Assembly (NCBI RefSeq): GCF_002072155.1
Contig: NZ_BDIY01000007.1
Span: 1-64,000 of the forward strand
Source: Roseovarius sp. A-2
Lineage (GTDB): Bacteria > Pseudomonadota > Alphaproteobacteria > Rhodobacterales > Rhodobacteraceae
DNA length: 64,000 nucleotides
Direction: 5' to 3'
This document shows, piece after piece, positions 33,692 to 43,402 of the stretch. How positions within the stretch are numbered: position 1 is the first letter of the stretch; every line of letters starts with the position of its first letter. Below the pieces are notes generated by a model. It was not told the origin of the DNA and ran no database searches. It worked only from the letters and a program-made list of their open reading frames with translations. A program made the position numbers and the translations under genes.

Positions 33692-34201
33692 TCAAGATGC
33701 GGCGATCGCGACCTTCAAACTCCTGACCAATGCTTCGGCATGGCCGCTCGCAACGTGAATGCGAAATTTGGTTTCCGCTTCATATCTGTAGAGAAAAACA
33801 CCAAGATTAAAGAGAATCCGAGCCACGGATTTGGAGGGTACGTCCAAACTCAACTCGGCGCCGCGTTTCAGGACCTCCAGTGATCTCTCCCCGCTGATAT
33901 CGAACACGGCATAGGCATCGCTGGCGTCCGTTACAGCCTGACAGGTGTCGCCATGCCAGCCTTCCGACGCGGCGGGGCCGTTGACCTGCAACACGCGGTC
34001 CCTGCGGATGGACAGTGCATAGCTGTGCGCCGCTACTATGTCTGGCCAGCTTGCGATTGGTTGCTCTGTCTGCGCCAGAACACTCGGGCCAGAGAACAGC
34101 ACCTGCCGCGACAAGGTGGCCGGGGCAAGTGTTATGCCGTTAGCCTTGTGGACGCAGTCGATTGGCTGGGGGACGTCCCATTTTTCACTGTCGTCACGCA
34201 T
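33692..34201 (-). CDS. soxG: Sarcosine oxidase gamma subunit
   Basis: 169 aa, ATG at 34201 overlapping the soxA stop by 8 nt. SoxG-like pattern: a Ser-rich N-terminal part, IRRDRVLQVNGPA, AYAVFDISGERSLEVLKRG and FRIHVASGHAEALVRSL near the end. The fold resembles the GcvT family. It is the last gene of the operon and part of the heterotetrameric enzyme that converts sarcosine, oxygen and tetrahydrofolate to glycine, peroxide and methylene-tetrahydrofolate. The N-terminus is somewhat divergent from typical SoxG. Confidence 0.82.
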   Translation of the reverse strand: MRDDSEKWDVPQPIDCVHKANGITLAPATLSRQVLFSGPSVLAQTEQPIASWPDIVAAHSYALSIRRDRVLQVNGPAASEGWHGDTCQAVTDASDAYAVFDISGERSLEVLKRGAELSLDVPSKSVARILFNLGVFLYRYEAETKFRIHVASGHAEALVRSLKVAIAAS

Positions 34202-36989
34202 TAAGTCGCTCTCCTTCAGGATCGAAAGCGCAAGGGGCGCATATTGTGGCCTTTCGAATGTCGCCCAAATGCCAGACCGAGACGGTTTCCCCGATCCGCG
34301 CCGCCCCGTTTTCGACTAACCCGAGGGCAATAGGATGGCCCAGTGTAGGGCTGTCGTAGCTGGAGGTGACATAGCCGAGCGAACGGGGTGGAGTGTCTTC
34401 GACCAGATGGGCGCCAGTGGGTAAAAGGGTGTCGCCCGTAGGGACCGCGAGCCCGACGAGAGCCTTGCGGTTCGACGCATTGGCCTTGTCGCTGTGCAGG
34501 CTGCGGTCGCCGATGAAGGCCACCGGCTTTTTCAGGCGCGGGATGCCAAAGCCCAGATCATGGGGCATGGTTTCGCCATCGGTGTCCTTGCCAACCATGA
34601 TATAGCCCTTTTCGGCGCGCAGGATTGAAAGCGCCTCAATCCCAATCGGTGCGGCCTCCAGCGCCACTCCCGCCTTGACCACGGCGTCCCAGAGCGCAGG
34701 TGCCTTGGTGCGGCGAATAGAGAGTTCGTAGCTGAGATCACCGGTAAAACTGACCCGCGCGATCCGCAGCGGGGTATCGTCAAACCGCGTCTCCCGCAGG
34801 GTCATATGGGGGAACTCCTGGGCAGGCAGGTCAACATCAAGCGCCAGTGCGGCCAGGATATCGCGCGCTTTCGGGCCTGCGACAGTGATCGTCGCCCAAT
34901 GCTGTGTCAGATCATGGATGAAAATCCGGTCGGGATCGTTGCCGTCCTGACGCCATGCCTCAAGATGGGTGCGGACGCTGTCGACGTGGCTTGACGAGCA
35001 GGAGATCACGAAGCGGTTTTGATCCAGCCGGGCAATCACCCCGTCATCCATGACGCTTCCACCTTCTGTTAGCATGAAACCATAGCGGATGTGGCCCGGT
35101 TTCAGAGTGCTGATCGTGTTGTAGTAGATGAAGTTGACAAAAGCCTCGGCGTCTGGCCCCAACACTTCGATCTTGCCAAGAGGTGAGGCGTCAAAGATCC
35201 CCGCTGAGGTGCGCGCGGTCAGAACCTCTTGATGAATCAGGTTCTTGGCCTTGCCTCTGCCATACCATCCGGGCCGCAGCCAGCCGCCATATTCGCCCAG
35301 GGCAGCCTCGGCTGCGCGGTGCTGAGGTTCCAACGCCAGTCGTTTGAGCGGATGCCAGAGCTGTTTTCCGTGGTGGCCGTGATACATCTCAAGCGGTACT
35401 GGTACAAATGGCGGACGGAAGGTTGTCGTGCCGACCTCGGGCAGGGGGCGTCCTTGCACCGCGGCCATCGCAGCCAGCCCCGCCATGTTCGACGTCTTGC
35501 CCTGATCGGAGGCCATGCCAAGGGTGGTGTAGCGTTTGAGGTGCTCCACTGAGACATAGTTTTCGCGCGCCGCCAGTTCGACATCCTTTAGCGTCACGTC
35601 ATGTTGAAAGTCGATCCATTGGCGCCCCTTGCTGCCCGGATCGGGCCAGAGCGCGGCAAGCCCATAGCTGGTCGGTGACACTCCCGGAGTTTTGCCAGCC
35701 CCGGCGGTGCGTGCCTCGGACAGGGATACGTCAAGATCAAACGCCCCGTTTACGGCACCGACGGCAACCATTCCATCCGGTGCGGTGCCCGGTAAGAGGG
35801 CTTGCCGGATCTCACACCAATCCAATTTGCCGCCGGCATGTCGCCACAGGTGCACCAGCGGTGTCATGCCGCCCGAAGCAAGGATGGTATCGACGGCATG
35901 GTGTTGCGATCCCTGCGAAATTCCTTTTGTCTGTTTGCCACCCAATGCCTGCAAGGGACCATCATGAGGGTTCAGGCGTATAAGCTGCGCCCCGGCTTCT
36001 TTCAGCATCACTTCAGCCGCATCGGCCAGGCTATTGTTGGACACCAGCGCAATCCTGCGCCCCACAAGCACGCCGTAACGCGCCAGATACTCGCATGCCC
36101 CATCCACAGACATTACGCCGGGACGGTCATTTCCCGTGAAGGTGATGGGCCGGTCGAGCGCTCCGGTGGCGAGCACGATTCGCTCCGCGCGCATCCGGTG
36201 CAGGCGCGGCGCGGTCCCAAAGGGGCCGTTTTCGGCAAGCCCAACCAGCCCGTGATCATACACACCGAAAGCCGTGGTCGCGGTCAGGATGCGCCCGCCT
36301 GCGGATGTGATCGCACTGGCTTGTTCTGCGATCCAATCGGCGGGTGCGATCCCTTCGATCTCTGGCATCTGATGCAGGCCACCGCCGAGAACGGGGTGAT
36401 CATCGACCAGTACGACACCTTTGCCCGCCTCGGCCGCTGCGCGGGCCGCTGCAAGACCCGCAGCACCGCCGCCAATCACCAACACTTGGCAATGGTCAAA
36501 GACCTGATCCGCGCTGTAGCCCTTCAGGACATCGCGACTGATATCGCCCAGACCGGCCATCTTGCGGATCATCGGCTCGAACAGATGCCAATTGGGCCAC
36601 ATGAAGGTCTTGTAGTAAAATCCCGCACTCAGCCAGCGGTGGAACACATCCAGCCCGCTTTTGATATCAAACGCGGCCGACGGCCACGCATTGACCGCGC
36701 GGGCCTGCATACCCTCGACCAGCGGTGTGGTGGTTGCAGGACAATTGGGAAATGTGCGCCCGTTCAGCGTTACGGTCATGATCGCATTGGGGTCATCGAC
36801 CCACGCCCCCCACGGCCCGCGGGGGCGGTGGTATTTGAAACTGCGCCCCATAACGCGCACGCCATTGGCCAGCAGGGCAGAGGCCAAAGTATCGCCTTTG
36901 TAGCCCTGATACTCTTTGCCATCGAAGGAGAAGCGGAGCGGTTGCAAGCGGTCGATCAAGGCGACCCGAGATGTACGATGCGAGGTCAT
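34194..36989 (-). CDS. soxA: Sarcosine oxidase alpha subunit
   Basis: 931 aa from ATG at 36989, overlapping the soxD stop (ATGA). The N-terminal segment FSFDGKEYQGYKGDTLASALL (its first 20 residues) is the ferredoxin-like part, followed by KYHRPRGPWG. A dinucleotide-binding Rossmann motif CQVLVIGGGAAGLAAARAAA starts near residue 155. The C-terminal 380 residues are a GcvT-like folate-binding domain (DASPLGKIEVLGPDAEAFV, FTGDLSYEL). This subunit binds NAD and tetrahydrofolate and transfers the methyl-derived carbon. Domain order and length match TsoA/SoxA of heterotetrameric oxidases. Confidence 0.93.
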   Translation of the reverse strand: MTSHRTSRVALIDRLQPLRFSFDGKEYQGYKGDTLASALLANGVRVMGRSFKYHRPRGPWGAWVDDPNAIMTVTLNGRTFPNCPATTTPLVEGMQARAVNAWPSAAFDIKSGLDVFHRWLSAGFYYKTFMWPNWHLFEPMIRKMAGLGDISRDVLKGYSADQVFDHCQVLVIGGGAAGLAAARAAAEAGKGVVLVDDHPVLGGGLHQMPEIEGIAPADWIAEQASAITSAGGRILTATTAFGVYDHGLVGLAENGPFGTAPRLHRMRAERIVLATGALDRPITFTGNDRPGVMSVDGACEYLARYGVLVGRRIALVSNNSLADAAEVMLKEAGAQLIRLNPHDGPLQALGGKQTKGISQGSQHHAVDTILASGGMTPLVHLWRHAGGKLDWCEIRQALLPGTAPDGMVAVGAVNGAFDLDVSLSEARTAGAGKTPGVSPTSYGLAALWPDPGSKGRQWIDFQHDVTLKDVELAARENYVSVEHLKRYTTLGMASDQGKTSNMAGLAAMAAVQGRPLPEVGTTTFRPPFVPVPLEMYHGHHGKQLWHPLKRLALEPQHRAAEAALGEYGGWLRPGWYGRGKAKNLIHQEVLTARTSAGIFDASPLGKIEVLGPDAEAFVNFIYYNTISTLKPGHIRYGFMLTEGGSVMDDGVIARLDQNRFVISCSSSHVDSVRTHLEAWRQDGNDPDRIFIHDLTQHWATITVAGPKARDILAALALDVDLPAQEFPHMTLRETRFDDTPLRIARVSFTGDLSYELSIRRTKAPALWDAVVKAGVALEAAPIGIEALSILRAEKGYIMVGKDTDGETMPHDLGFGIPRLKKPVAFIGDRSLHSDKANASNRKALVGLAVPTGDTLLPTGAHLVEDTPPRSLGYVTSSYDSPTLGHPIALGLVENGAARIGETVSVWHLGDIRKATICAPCAFDPEGERLNA

Positions 36990-37252
36990 TGAGCATCCTC
37001 TCTCAAGGATCGGGTGTCCAGCACTTGCATGGTCACGCTGTCGCGCTCCATCACGAATAGTTCGGAACAGGTCAGATGCATCCAGACCTCGTGCACGAGG
37101 CCCTTTTCGTTGCGCTGCGCATAGAGATAGGTGGCCCAGTCCGGCGCCGCGATCTTTTCGGCGGTGGCCGGCCGGACCTTGCCAAGTTCGCCTGCAAAGT
37201 GGAACTCGGTCTCGTTGCGGGGGCCGCAAAATGGGCACGGAAAAATCTGCAT
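36986..37252 (-). CDS. soxD: Sarcosine oxidase delta subunit
   Basis: 88 aa. N-terminal zinc site pattern QIFPCPFCGPRNETEFHFAG and WATYLYAQRNEKGLVHEVW are characteristic of SoxD, the small zinc-binding subunit. It lies between soxB (9-nt gap) and soxA (4-nt overlap), the standard soxBDA order. Confidence 0.95.
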   Translation of the reverse strand: MQIFPCPFCGPRNETEFHFAGELGKVRPATAEKIAAPDWATYLYAQRNEKGLVHEVWMHLTCSELFVMERDSVTMQVLDTRSLREDAQ

Positions 37253-37261
37253 GTACCTGTC

Positions 37262-38515
37262 CTAATGCGCGATGCCAGAGGCCGCGCCTTCGTCGATCAA
37301 GTGACCCGTCACGAACCGGTTGCGGTCGAAGGGGCGGCTGATCTCGTGGTGGGTGCCGGTCGCGAGGATATGGGCAAAAAGATATCCACCCGCCGGGATT
37401 GCCTTGAACCCACCCGTGCCCCAGCCGCAGTTGAGATAAAGCCCTTCGACGCCCGAAGGCCCGATGATGGGCGAGCTGTCGGGTGTCACATCCACTATGC
37501 CTGCCCAATGGCGGAGCAGTTTGACCGATGCGAGCGCGGGCATCATTTCGACCAACCCGGCCAGAACGGTTTCCTGTACCGGCAGATTGCCACGCTGACC
37601 ATAAGAGGGGATGCGGTCCAGCCCGCCCCCGATCACCAGCCCGCCCTTGTCGGACTGACTGACGTAGGTGCCAAAAGGCGGGCAGAGAACGACCGTATCC
37701 AGAACCGGCTTTAACGGTTCCGACACAAAGGCCTGCAAGGCGTAAGAGGTGATCGGCAGGTCACCACATCCTGCCATTTTGGCGATGACAGAGGAATGAC
37801 CGGCCACAGTCGCGCCCACAACAGCGGCGCGAATGTCGCCTTTCGATGTGTGAACGCCGACGCAACGCCCGGCCTCAAAGATGAAGTCCTGAACCTCGCA
37901 ATTCTGGATGATGTCGACGCCCAAGGCATCCGCCGCCCGCGCATAGCCCCATGCGACGGCATCATGCCGCCCGGTGCCCGCGCGGGGTTGAAGCACGCCG
38001 CCGTGGATCGGAAAGCGCATGTCGGCGCGGTAGTTGAGCAAGGGCGCCAGTTTGCGGACCTGATCCCGGTCGAGGAATTCTGCATCGACCCCGTTGAGCC
38101 TCATGGCGTTGACCTGGCGTGCCGCCATTTCCATGTCGGGTTCGGAATGGGCGGTCACCACCATGCCCCGCTGCGAGAACATGACGTTGTAGTTCAACTC
38201 GCGCGACAGGTTCTCATAGAGCCTGACCGAGAGGTCATAGAGCGCGGCACTTTCCGGATAGAAATAATTCGAGCGGATCACGGTCGTGTTGCGCCCGGTA
38301 TTGCCGCCGCCAAGCCAACCTTTTTCAAGCACGGCGACATTGGTCAGGCCATGGTTCTTGGCGAGGTAATATGCGGTGGCCAACCCGTGGCCCCCTGCAC
38401 CGACAATCACGGCATCATAAGAGGATTTGGGGGCAGGGGAGCGCCATGCCTTGCCCCATCCGGTGTGACCGCGCAGACCTTCGCGCAGCAGGTTGAAAGC
38501 GGAATAACGTGTCAT
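37262..38515 (-). CDS. soxB: Sarcosine oxidase beta subunit
   Basis: 417 aa; ATG overlaps the TetR gene stop by 4 nt. FAD-binding Rossmann motif AVIVGAGGHGLATAYYLAKN, then GGGNTGRNTTVIRSNYF, and C-terminal TPDSSPIIGPSGVEGLYLNC and GFKAIPAGG. These are SoxB signatures; the subunit carries FAD and covalent FMN and oxidises the N-methyl group. It heads the soxBDAG block of the operon. Confidence 0.95.
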   Translation of the reverse strand: MTRYSAFNLLREGLRGHTGWGKAWRSPAPKSSYDAVIVGAGGHGLATAYYLAKNHGLTNVAVLEKGWLGGGNTGRNTTVIRSNYFYPESAALYDLSVRLYENLSRELNYNVMFSQRGMVVTAHSEPDMEMAARQVNAMRLNGVDAEFLDRDQVRKLAPLLNYRADMRFPIHGGVLQPRAGTGRHDAVAWGYARAADALGVDIIQNCEVQDFIFEAGRCVGVHTSKGDIRAAVVGATVAGHSSVIAKMAGCGDLPITSYALQAFVSEPLKPVLDTVVLCPPFGTYVSQSDKGGLVIGGGLDRIPSYGQRGNLPVQETVLAGLVEMMPALASVKLLRHWAGIVDVTPDSSPIIGPSGVEGLYLNCGWGTGGFKAIPAGGYLFAHILATGTHHEISRPFDRNRFVTGHLIDEGAASGIAH

Positions 38516-39183
38516 TGGGTTCTCAGGTCCATTACGAAGTCACGTTGGGCGTCGATCACCTTTGGATCAGGGTCAACTCCTGTAAAGCCGCGCAGATAGC
38601 CTTCAAGCCGACTGATCCGTTCCGACATCGGTTCGCGCAGTTCCAGCGCATGATAGCCAAGCTGCATGAAGTAGAGGATACGCGCGCGGGTATCGGCATC
38701 GTATTCTGTGTACCCAAAACGCTCAAACATGTCGCTGAGGGCCTTCAGGCGTGTCGCATCGGCGGCGTCGATGCGCTGGCGTACCGCACCATCCCGGCGC
38801 GACCATTCCCGGACTGCGAAATCCAGCCCGTGATCAAACAATTCGGGATCGAGAAAGCAGCGAAAGAAGTTGCAAACGGCTTCGCAAATGGAGTCGGCAG
38901 GCGCTCCGACGTTTTCAACAATCGTTCGGGTGTTGCGGTTTTCCCAATCGTCCAGCAATGCTTCGAGCAGGTGTTTACGGCTTTTGAAGTAGCCGTAGAA
39001 GCTGGAGCGGGACACCTCAAGGCGGGTGCCAAGCGCCAGAACCTTGACCTCGGCGACACCTTCGCTGACGAGAACGTCGCGCGCCACGTTCAGCCAATCC
39101 TCGCGCGTGACTTTCACGTGGCCGACAAGCGGGTCTTTGTCCGGGTCGTCCCGATGCAACAGCGGTGTGGCGCGTGTAGGCAT
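38512..39183 (-). CDS. TetR-family regulator within the demethylation operon
   Basis: 223 aa from ATG at 39183, 1 nt after the MttB-like stop. HTH of TetR type: WLNVARDVLVSEGVAEVKVL, LEVSRSSFYGYFKSRKHLLEA. The C-terminal half is an all-helical ligand domain (CFLDPELFDHGLDFAV). It is embedded between the MttB-like gene and soxB, with tight or overlapping junctions, so it is autoregulated with the operon. The TGTCC/GGACA repeats in the promoter region 43153-43487 are its likely operators. The inducer is probably a methylated amine or betaine. Confidence 0.88.
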   Translation of the reverse strand: MPTRATPLLHRDDPDKDPLVGHVKVTREDWLNVARDVLVSEGVAEVKVLALGTRLEVSRSSFYGYFKSRKHLLEALLDDWENRNTRTIVENVGAPADSICEAVCNFFRCFLDPELFDHGLDFAVREWSRRDGAVRQRIDAADATRLKALSDMFERFGYTEYDADTRARILYFMQLGYHALELREPMSERISRLEGYLRGFTGVDPDPKVIDAQRDFVMDLRTQ

Positions 39184-39184
39184 A

Positions 39185-40741
39185 TCAGCTCTCCGGCGGG
39201 GCGCCGCCCTCGGCGGTGCGTTTTTCGATGAAGGCGTGCAGGGCTTCAACCTTGGCATCGTCGACATCCGGGCGTTTGTCGGCGGCAAGGATGTCCTTCC
39301 ACACGGCCGTGGCGCGCGTGTTGGCATCGGGCGCGCCGTTTTCCGTCCATGTCCCGAAATTGGCATAGTTATGCACGACGGGTTCGTAGAAGGCCGTGTC
39401 ATATCGCGCCATCGTCTGGCTGGTGGCAAAGAAATGCCCGCTCGGGTCCACCTCGCTGATCGCCGCCTCGAAACCGATCTCGTCAGCTCCGGCGGAGTTA
39501 CCCGCGCAAAGCTCTGCGATCATGTTCAACACTTCGACGTCGGTGATCAGCTTTTCGTATGACACGGTCAGCCCGCTTTCAAGCCAGCCAGCGGAATGGA
39601 TGATAACCGAGGCCCCGGCCATCAGACAGCCCCAAAGCCCCATCTGGTTTTCGTTCGCCGCCTGCACATCATTGATGTTGGAGGCTGATCCCGCAGCCGA
39701 CCGCCATGGCAGACCGAGGAAGCGCGCGAGCTGCCCTGCGGCAAGGCTCGCCTGAAAATGGGTGGGGGTGCCAAGCGCGGGCGAACCGGATTTCATGTCT
39801 ACGTTAGAGGTGAAAGTGCCATAACAGATCGGCGTTCCGGGGCGGACAAGCTGGTTCAGGGTGATCGCGGCCAAGACCTCTGCATGGCTGAGCGTGATTG
39901 CCCCTGCAACCGTAATGGGGGCCATCGCGCCCATCAGCGTAAAGGGCGTCACAATCGGCATCTGTCCATAGCGCGCAAAGTCGATCAACCCCTGCGCCAT
40001 GGGAGTATCCAGCGTGCGCGGGCTATTGGTGTTGATGATGGTGTAACAATGCGGATTCGCCAGAAATTCATCATCTGACAGGCCCCTGAAATCCTTGAGG
40101 ATTTCAAAACTGTCCATGGCTTGCGGCGTCCCGCGCGAAAAGAAGAACGGGAATTTGTCTGTCAGCGTCAGTTGCGCATCAAGTGTGCTGTAGTGGCGCA
40201 GATTGGTAGGTACGTCCTGCGGCTCGACCAATGGAGAGACCATTTGGAATACATCGAAATGATGTGTCAGCTGGACCAGCTCGCGAAAATCCTGTTCGCG
40301 GCCGGGCCTGCGTCCGCGCTCCAGGTCCGTTGTATTGGGGCAGCCCGCGCCGGGCTGAAAGGTCAGGCAACCCAGCTCCATTGTGATGTCGCGGTGCCGC
40401 GCGCCCGCCATGCAATTAATGGACTTAGGGGCCGAAGCAATTGCCGCCTCAACTATATCGCGCCCGATATAAACCATCTGACTGTCTTCATCGACCCGCG
40501 CACCACCCTGCGCGTAGAACTTGCGTGCCTCCGGCAGCAACACCTTGATCCCAAGCTCTTCAATGATGCGCAGGGCGGTTTGATGCATGTTCTCGATTTC
40601 GTCATCCGAAAATACGTTCATTGTGGGGAACGGATTGCGCAATTGGTTGTAATTCACCTTGCGCTTGGACGCAGGCGGCGTGCCATCGCCACGCCCGCGT
40701 CGGCGCTTGCTTCGTGGCTCGGTACGGGCGTCTCGGGTCAT
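39185..40741 (-). CDS. MttB-superfamily (non-pyrrolysine) methyltransferase
   Basis: 518 aa; start overlaps the upstream gene stop by 4 nt (ATGA). After a basic 30-residue leader, the chain matches COG5598: IENMHQTALRIIEELGIKV, FQPGAGCPNTTDLERGRRPG, TPFTLMGAMAPITVAGAI and FHFLG-type barrel segments such as CLMAGASVIIHSAGWLESG. The frame has no internal TAG, so it is a non-pyrrolysine member, the class that includes glycine-betaine:corrinoid methyltransferase MtgB. No corrinoid protein or reactivase gene lies in the window. Its neighbours, a DMGDH-like enzyme and sarcosine oxidase, support betaine-type demethylation. Substrate and acceptor remain to be shown. Confidence 0.85.
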   Translation of the reverse strand: MTRDARTEPRSKRRRGRGDGTPPASKRKVNYNQLRNPFPTMNVFSDDEIENMHQTALRIIEELGIKVLLPEARKFYAQGGARVDEDSQMVYIGRDIVEAAIASAPKSINCMAGARHRDITMELGCLTFQPGAGCPNTTDLERGRRPGREQDFRELVQLTHHFDVFQMVSPLVEPQDVPTNLRHYSTLDAQLTLTDKFPFFFSRGTPQAMDSFEILKDFRGLSDDEFLANPHCYTIINTNSPRTLDTPMAQGLIDFARYGQMPIVTPFTLMGAMAPITVAGAITLSHAEVLAAITLNQLVRPGTPICYGTFTSNVDMKSGSPALGTPTHFQASLAAGQLARFLGLPWRSAAGSASNINDVQAANENQMGLWGCLMAGASVIIHSAGWLESGLTVSYEKLITDVEVLNMIAELCAGNSAGADEIGFEAAISEVDPSGHFFATSQTMARYDTAFYEPVVHNYANFGTWTENGAPDANTRATAVWKDILAADKRPDVDDAKVEALHAFIEKRTAEGGAPPES

Positions 40742-43152
40742 GCTTTGCCCCGCATCGCATTGCCTTGCGCATCATAAGGGGATGCAGCGATCACCTGTGC
40801 CTTGCGTTCCGCACCGACGACATGCACCGTCAGTTCTGTGCCTTCATCGCTGACTGTGCGGTCCACCATCCCCATGGCAAGCGATTTGCCTACCGTGTGG
40901 CCATAGCCACCCGAGGTGATAAAGCCCACAAGCGTACCGTCTTTCCAGATCGGCTCGTATCCGCTTGCGTCGGCATCTGCCGCACCTATTTCGAGGGTGA
41001 CGACGATCTGATCCGGTCCAGTGCCATCGCGTTCTTTCAAAGCCGCGTCGCGCCCGATGAATTCGGGCTTAGTCCAGTCGATCCAGCGATCCATGCCGGT
41101 CTGCGCCGCCGTATAGCCCTGGGTAAACTCTGCGCCCCAGATGCCATAGCTCTTTTCCAGCCGCAGGCTGAGCAGTGCGTTGAAGCCGACCTCGCGCATG
41201 CCAAGATCCGCGCCTGCTGCAATCAGGGTTTCACGCAATGTGATGTGTTCCACCGCCGAGCAATGGATTTCATATCCCAATTCGCCCGACACCGAGAGCC
41301 TTCCGACTTTCGCGCGGATCAAGCCGATGTCAAACGTGCCACAGCCCATGAAAGGTAGATCGGTAATTGGCCCGTCCGTCAGTTTTTCCAACACCTGTAG
41401 GCTGTTTGGCCCCGACAGGCTAAAGCCAACTGTCGCGTCCGCAATATCGCGCAGGGTGACATCCTCGCCCATATGATCGTGGAACCAGCGCATATGCCAT
41501 TCGCGCAGATAATAGCTGCCCATGATCCACCATGTGCCGTCGCCCCAGTTGAAGACAGTCAGATCACCCTTCATCCGCCCGTCTTCGCCCAGCATCGGGG
41601 CCAGCCGTGCACGACCGGGGGCAGGCAGTCTGGAAGCCATGATCTTGTCCAGCCAGGCCTCGGCCCCAGCTCCCGACACTTCAAAGCGCGAGAATCCTGA
41701 AATATCAAGCAACCCGACAGCCTCGCGCACTGCCCTACACTCGCCTGCAACGATCTCATGTGCGTTCGAGCGTTTGAGAGACGGCGTTTCAGTGAAGTCC
41801 TCAGAGGGCGCAAAGTAAAGCGGCACCTCCAACCCCCAGCTTGCTCCCCAACGGCAGCCTGCCGCCGTCATGTCGGAATAGGCCGGGGATTTCTTAAGCG
41901 GCCGACCAGCAGGCAATTGTTCGTTCGGGTAGGTCATCACGAACCGGCGGGTGTAGAACTGGCCGGTGGTCTGCTTGATGTATTCCTTGTTCGCGGCATA
42001 GGGACCGAACCGGGCCACATCCATGCCAAAGACATCGGCCTCAGGTTCGCCGTGGATCATCCATTCGGCCAGCGATTTGCCGACACCGCCGCCCTGAAGG
42101 AACCCTGCCATCACACCACAGGCGCACCAATAGCCGGGCTTGCCGCGCACCGGCCCCACCAAGGGGTTGCCGTCGGGGGCAAAGGTAAAGGCTCCATTGA
42201 CCCAGGTTTTTACGCCTACATTCTGCAACGCCGGATAGCGTTCAAAGCCGAGGGTGAGCTCTCTTTCAATCCGATCGGTGTCTTCTTGTTGCAGCTCGAA
42301 CCCATATTCCCACGGTGCGCCATCCATCATCCAGTGCTCGTGGTTGATTTCGTAGATGCCCAGCAACATGCCCTGCTGGTCCTGCCGCATGTAGGTAAAA
42401 CCTTCGAGGTCCACCGTCAGCGGCATTTCCTTCTCGAGCGATGCAACCTCGGGGATCGTGTCGGAGATGAGATAGTGGTGATTGAGCGGCGAGACGGGCA
42501 GTTCGATTCCCGCCATGCGGCCGACCTGTTTGGCCCAGAGACCCCCGGCATTGACCACGTGTTCGGCATGTATAGTGCCTTTTTCAGTCACGACATCCCA
42601 ACCATCACTGGTCTGGATCAGCTCCAGCACCCGATTATGTTCGACCACCTCGGCGCCATACTTCTTGGCGGCCCCGGCATAGGCATGCACGGTGCCTGTA
42701 GTGTCAACATACCCCTCACGGTCGGCATACATGCCGCCCAGAATGCCATGGGTGGACACCAGCGGGTTCAATTCTCCGGCTTCTTTCGGAGTGATCAGTC
42801 GCACGTCGTCGATGCCGATGGACTGAAAGGTGCGGTAAGCCGATTGCAGCCATTCCCACCGATCCGGCGTGCCGGCCAGCGTCATGCCGCCAGTCATATG
42901 CATGCCGACTGATTGCCCTGATTCCTTTTCGATCTCGGACAGAAGGTCGATGGTGTAGGCCTGAAGCGATGCGATGTTGGGGTCCGCGTTCAGGGCGTGA
43001 AACCCGCCCGCGGCATGCCAGCTTGAGCCTGCGGTCAGAACGTTGCGCTCAATCAGGCAGACGTCTTTCCAGCCAAACTTTGCTAAATGATACAATACCG
43101 AAGCGCCGACAACGCCCCCTCCGATCACCACGGCGCGGTAATGTGACTGCAT
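40738..43152 (-). CDS. Dimethylglycine/sarcosine dehydrogenase-like FAD-GcvT protein
   Basis: 804 aa from ATG at 43152. N-terminal DAO domain: YRAVVIGGGVVGASVLYHLA and AGSSWHAAGGFHALN, the latter with the His that carries covalent FAD in dimethylglycine dehydrogenases. The C-terminal half is GcvT-like (EWHMRWFHDH, GYEIHCSAVEHI, LRLEKSYGIWGAEF), which hands the methyl carbon to tetrahydrofolate. It is first in a seven-gene run with MttB-like, TetR and soxBDAG. The likely reaction is dimethylglycine to sarcosine, feeding sarcosine oxidase; another N-methyl amino acid is possible. Confidence 0.88.
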   Translation of the reverse strand: MQSHYRAVVIGGGVVGASVLYHLAKFGWKDVCLIERNVLTAGSSWHAAGGFHALNADPNIASLQAYTIDLLSEIEKESGQSVGMHMTGGMTLAGTPDRWEWLQSAYRTFQSIGIDDVRLITPKEAGELNPLVSTHGILGGMYADREGYVDTTGTVHAYAGAAKKYGAEVVEHNRVLELIQTSDGWDVVTEKGTIHAEHVVNAGGLWAKQVGRMAGIELPVSPLNHHYLISDTIPEVASLEKEMPLTVDLEGFTYMRQDQQGMLLGIYEINHEHWMMDGAPWEYGFELQQEDTDRIERELTLGFERYPALQNVGVKTWVNGAFTFAPDGNPLVGPVRGKPGYWCACGVMAGFLQGGGVGKSLAEWMIHGEPEADVFGMDVARFGPYAANKEYIKQTTGQFYTRRFVMTYPNEQLPAGRPLKKSPAYSDMTAAGCRWGASWGLEVPLYFAPSEDFTETPSLKRSNAHEIVAGECRAVREAVGLLDISGFSRFEVSGAGAEAWLDKIMASRLPAPGRARLAPMLGEDGRMKGDLTVFNWGDGTWWIMGSYYLREWHMRWFHDHMGEDVTLRDIADATVGFSLSGPNSLQVLEKLTDGPITDLPFMGCGTFDIGLIRAKVGRLSVSGELGYEIHCSAVEHITLRETLIAAGADLGMREVGFNALLSLRLEKSYGIWGAEFTQGYTAAQTGMDRWIDWTKPEFIGRDAALKERDGTGPDQIVVTLEIGAADADASGYEPIWKDGTLVGFITSGGYGHTVGKSLAMGMVDRTVSDEGTELTVHVVGAERKAQVIAASPYDAQGNAMRGKA

Positions 43153-43201
43153 TGGATTTCCCCCTGATTTACGCTGTGTCTTGAAATCTGGCGTTTCACA
43201 G

Positions 43202-43216
43202 TGTCCGTATTGGACA
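43202..43216. promoter_or_regulatory. Inverted-repeat operator 1 (TGTCC-N5-GGACA)
   Basis: Palindrome TGTCC-GTATT-GGACA, about 50 nt before the start of the demethylation operon. The string GTATTGGACAGTTATG that begins in it recurs at 43408-43423. A likely TetR-type operator. Confidence 0.65.
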
Positions 43217-43244
43217 GTTATGTCTTTTACACTGTGTTCTATAT

Positions 43245-43261
43245 TGGACACTCTTGTCCAT
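43245..43261. promoter_or_regulatory. Inverted-repeat operator 2 (GGACA-N4-TGTCC)
   Basis: TTGGACA-CTCT-TGTCCA, the same half-sites as operator 1 in the opposite order, in the divergent region. Likely bound by the same regulator. Confidence 0.55.
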
Positions 43262-43402
43262 ACAAAAACGTGCGACGCAACGATCCTCTTGGATCTGCAA
43301 ATAAGGTTTTCACTCAAACCTATGCCAAGGGGCAGGACCTAGGTACGAAAAAAGTTGGAATGGGAGGGGCGGCAAGGTTCAAGACAAAACTGAAATCGAT
43401 AT

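Noticed and set aside
39185-40741. Pyrrolysine-containing trimethylamine methyltransferase
   Set aside because: The frame has no internal TAG; it is a non-pyrrolysine MttB-superfamily member.
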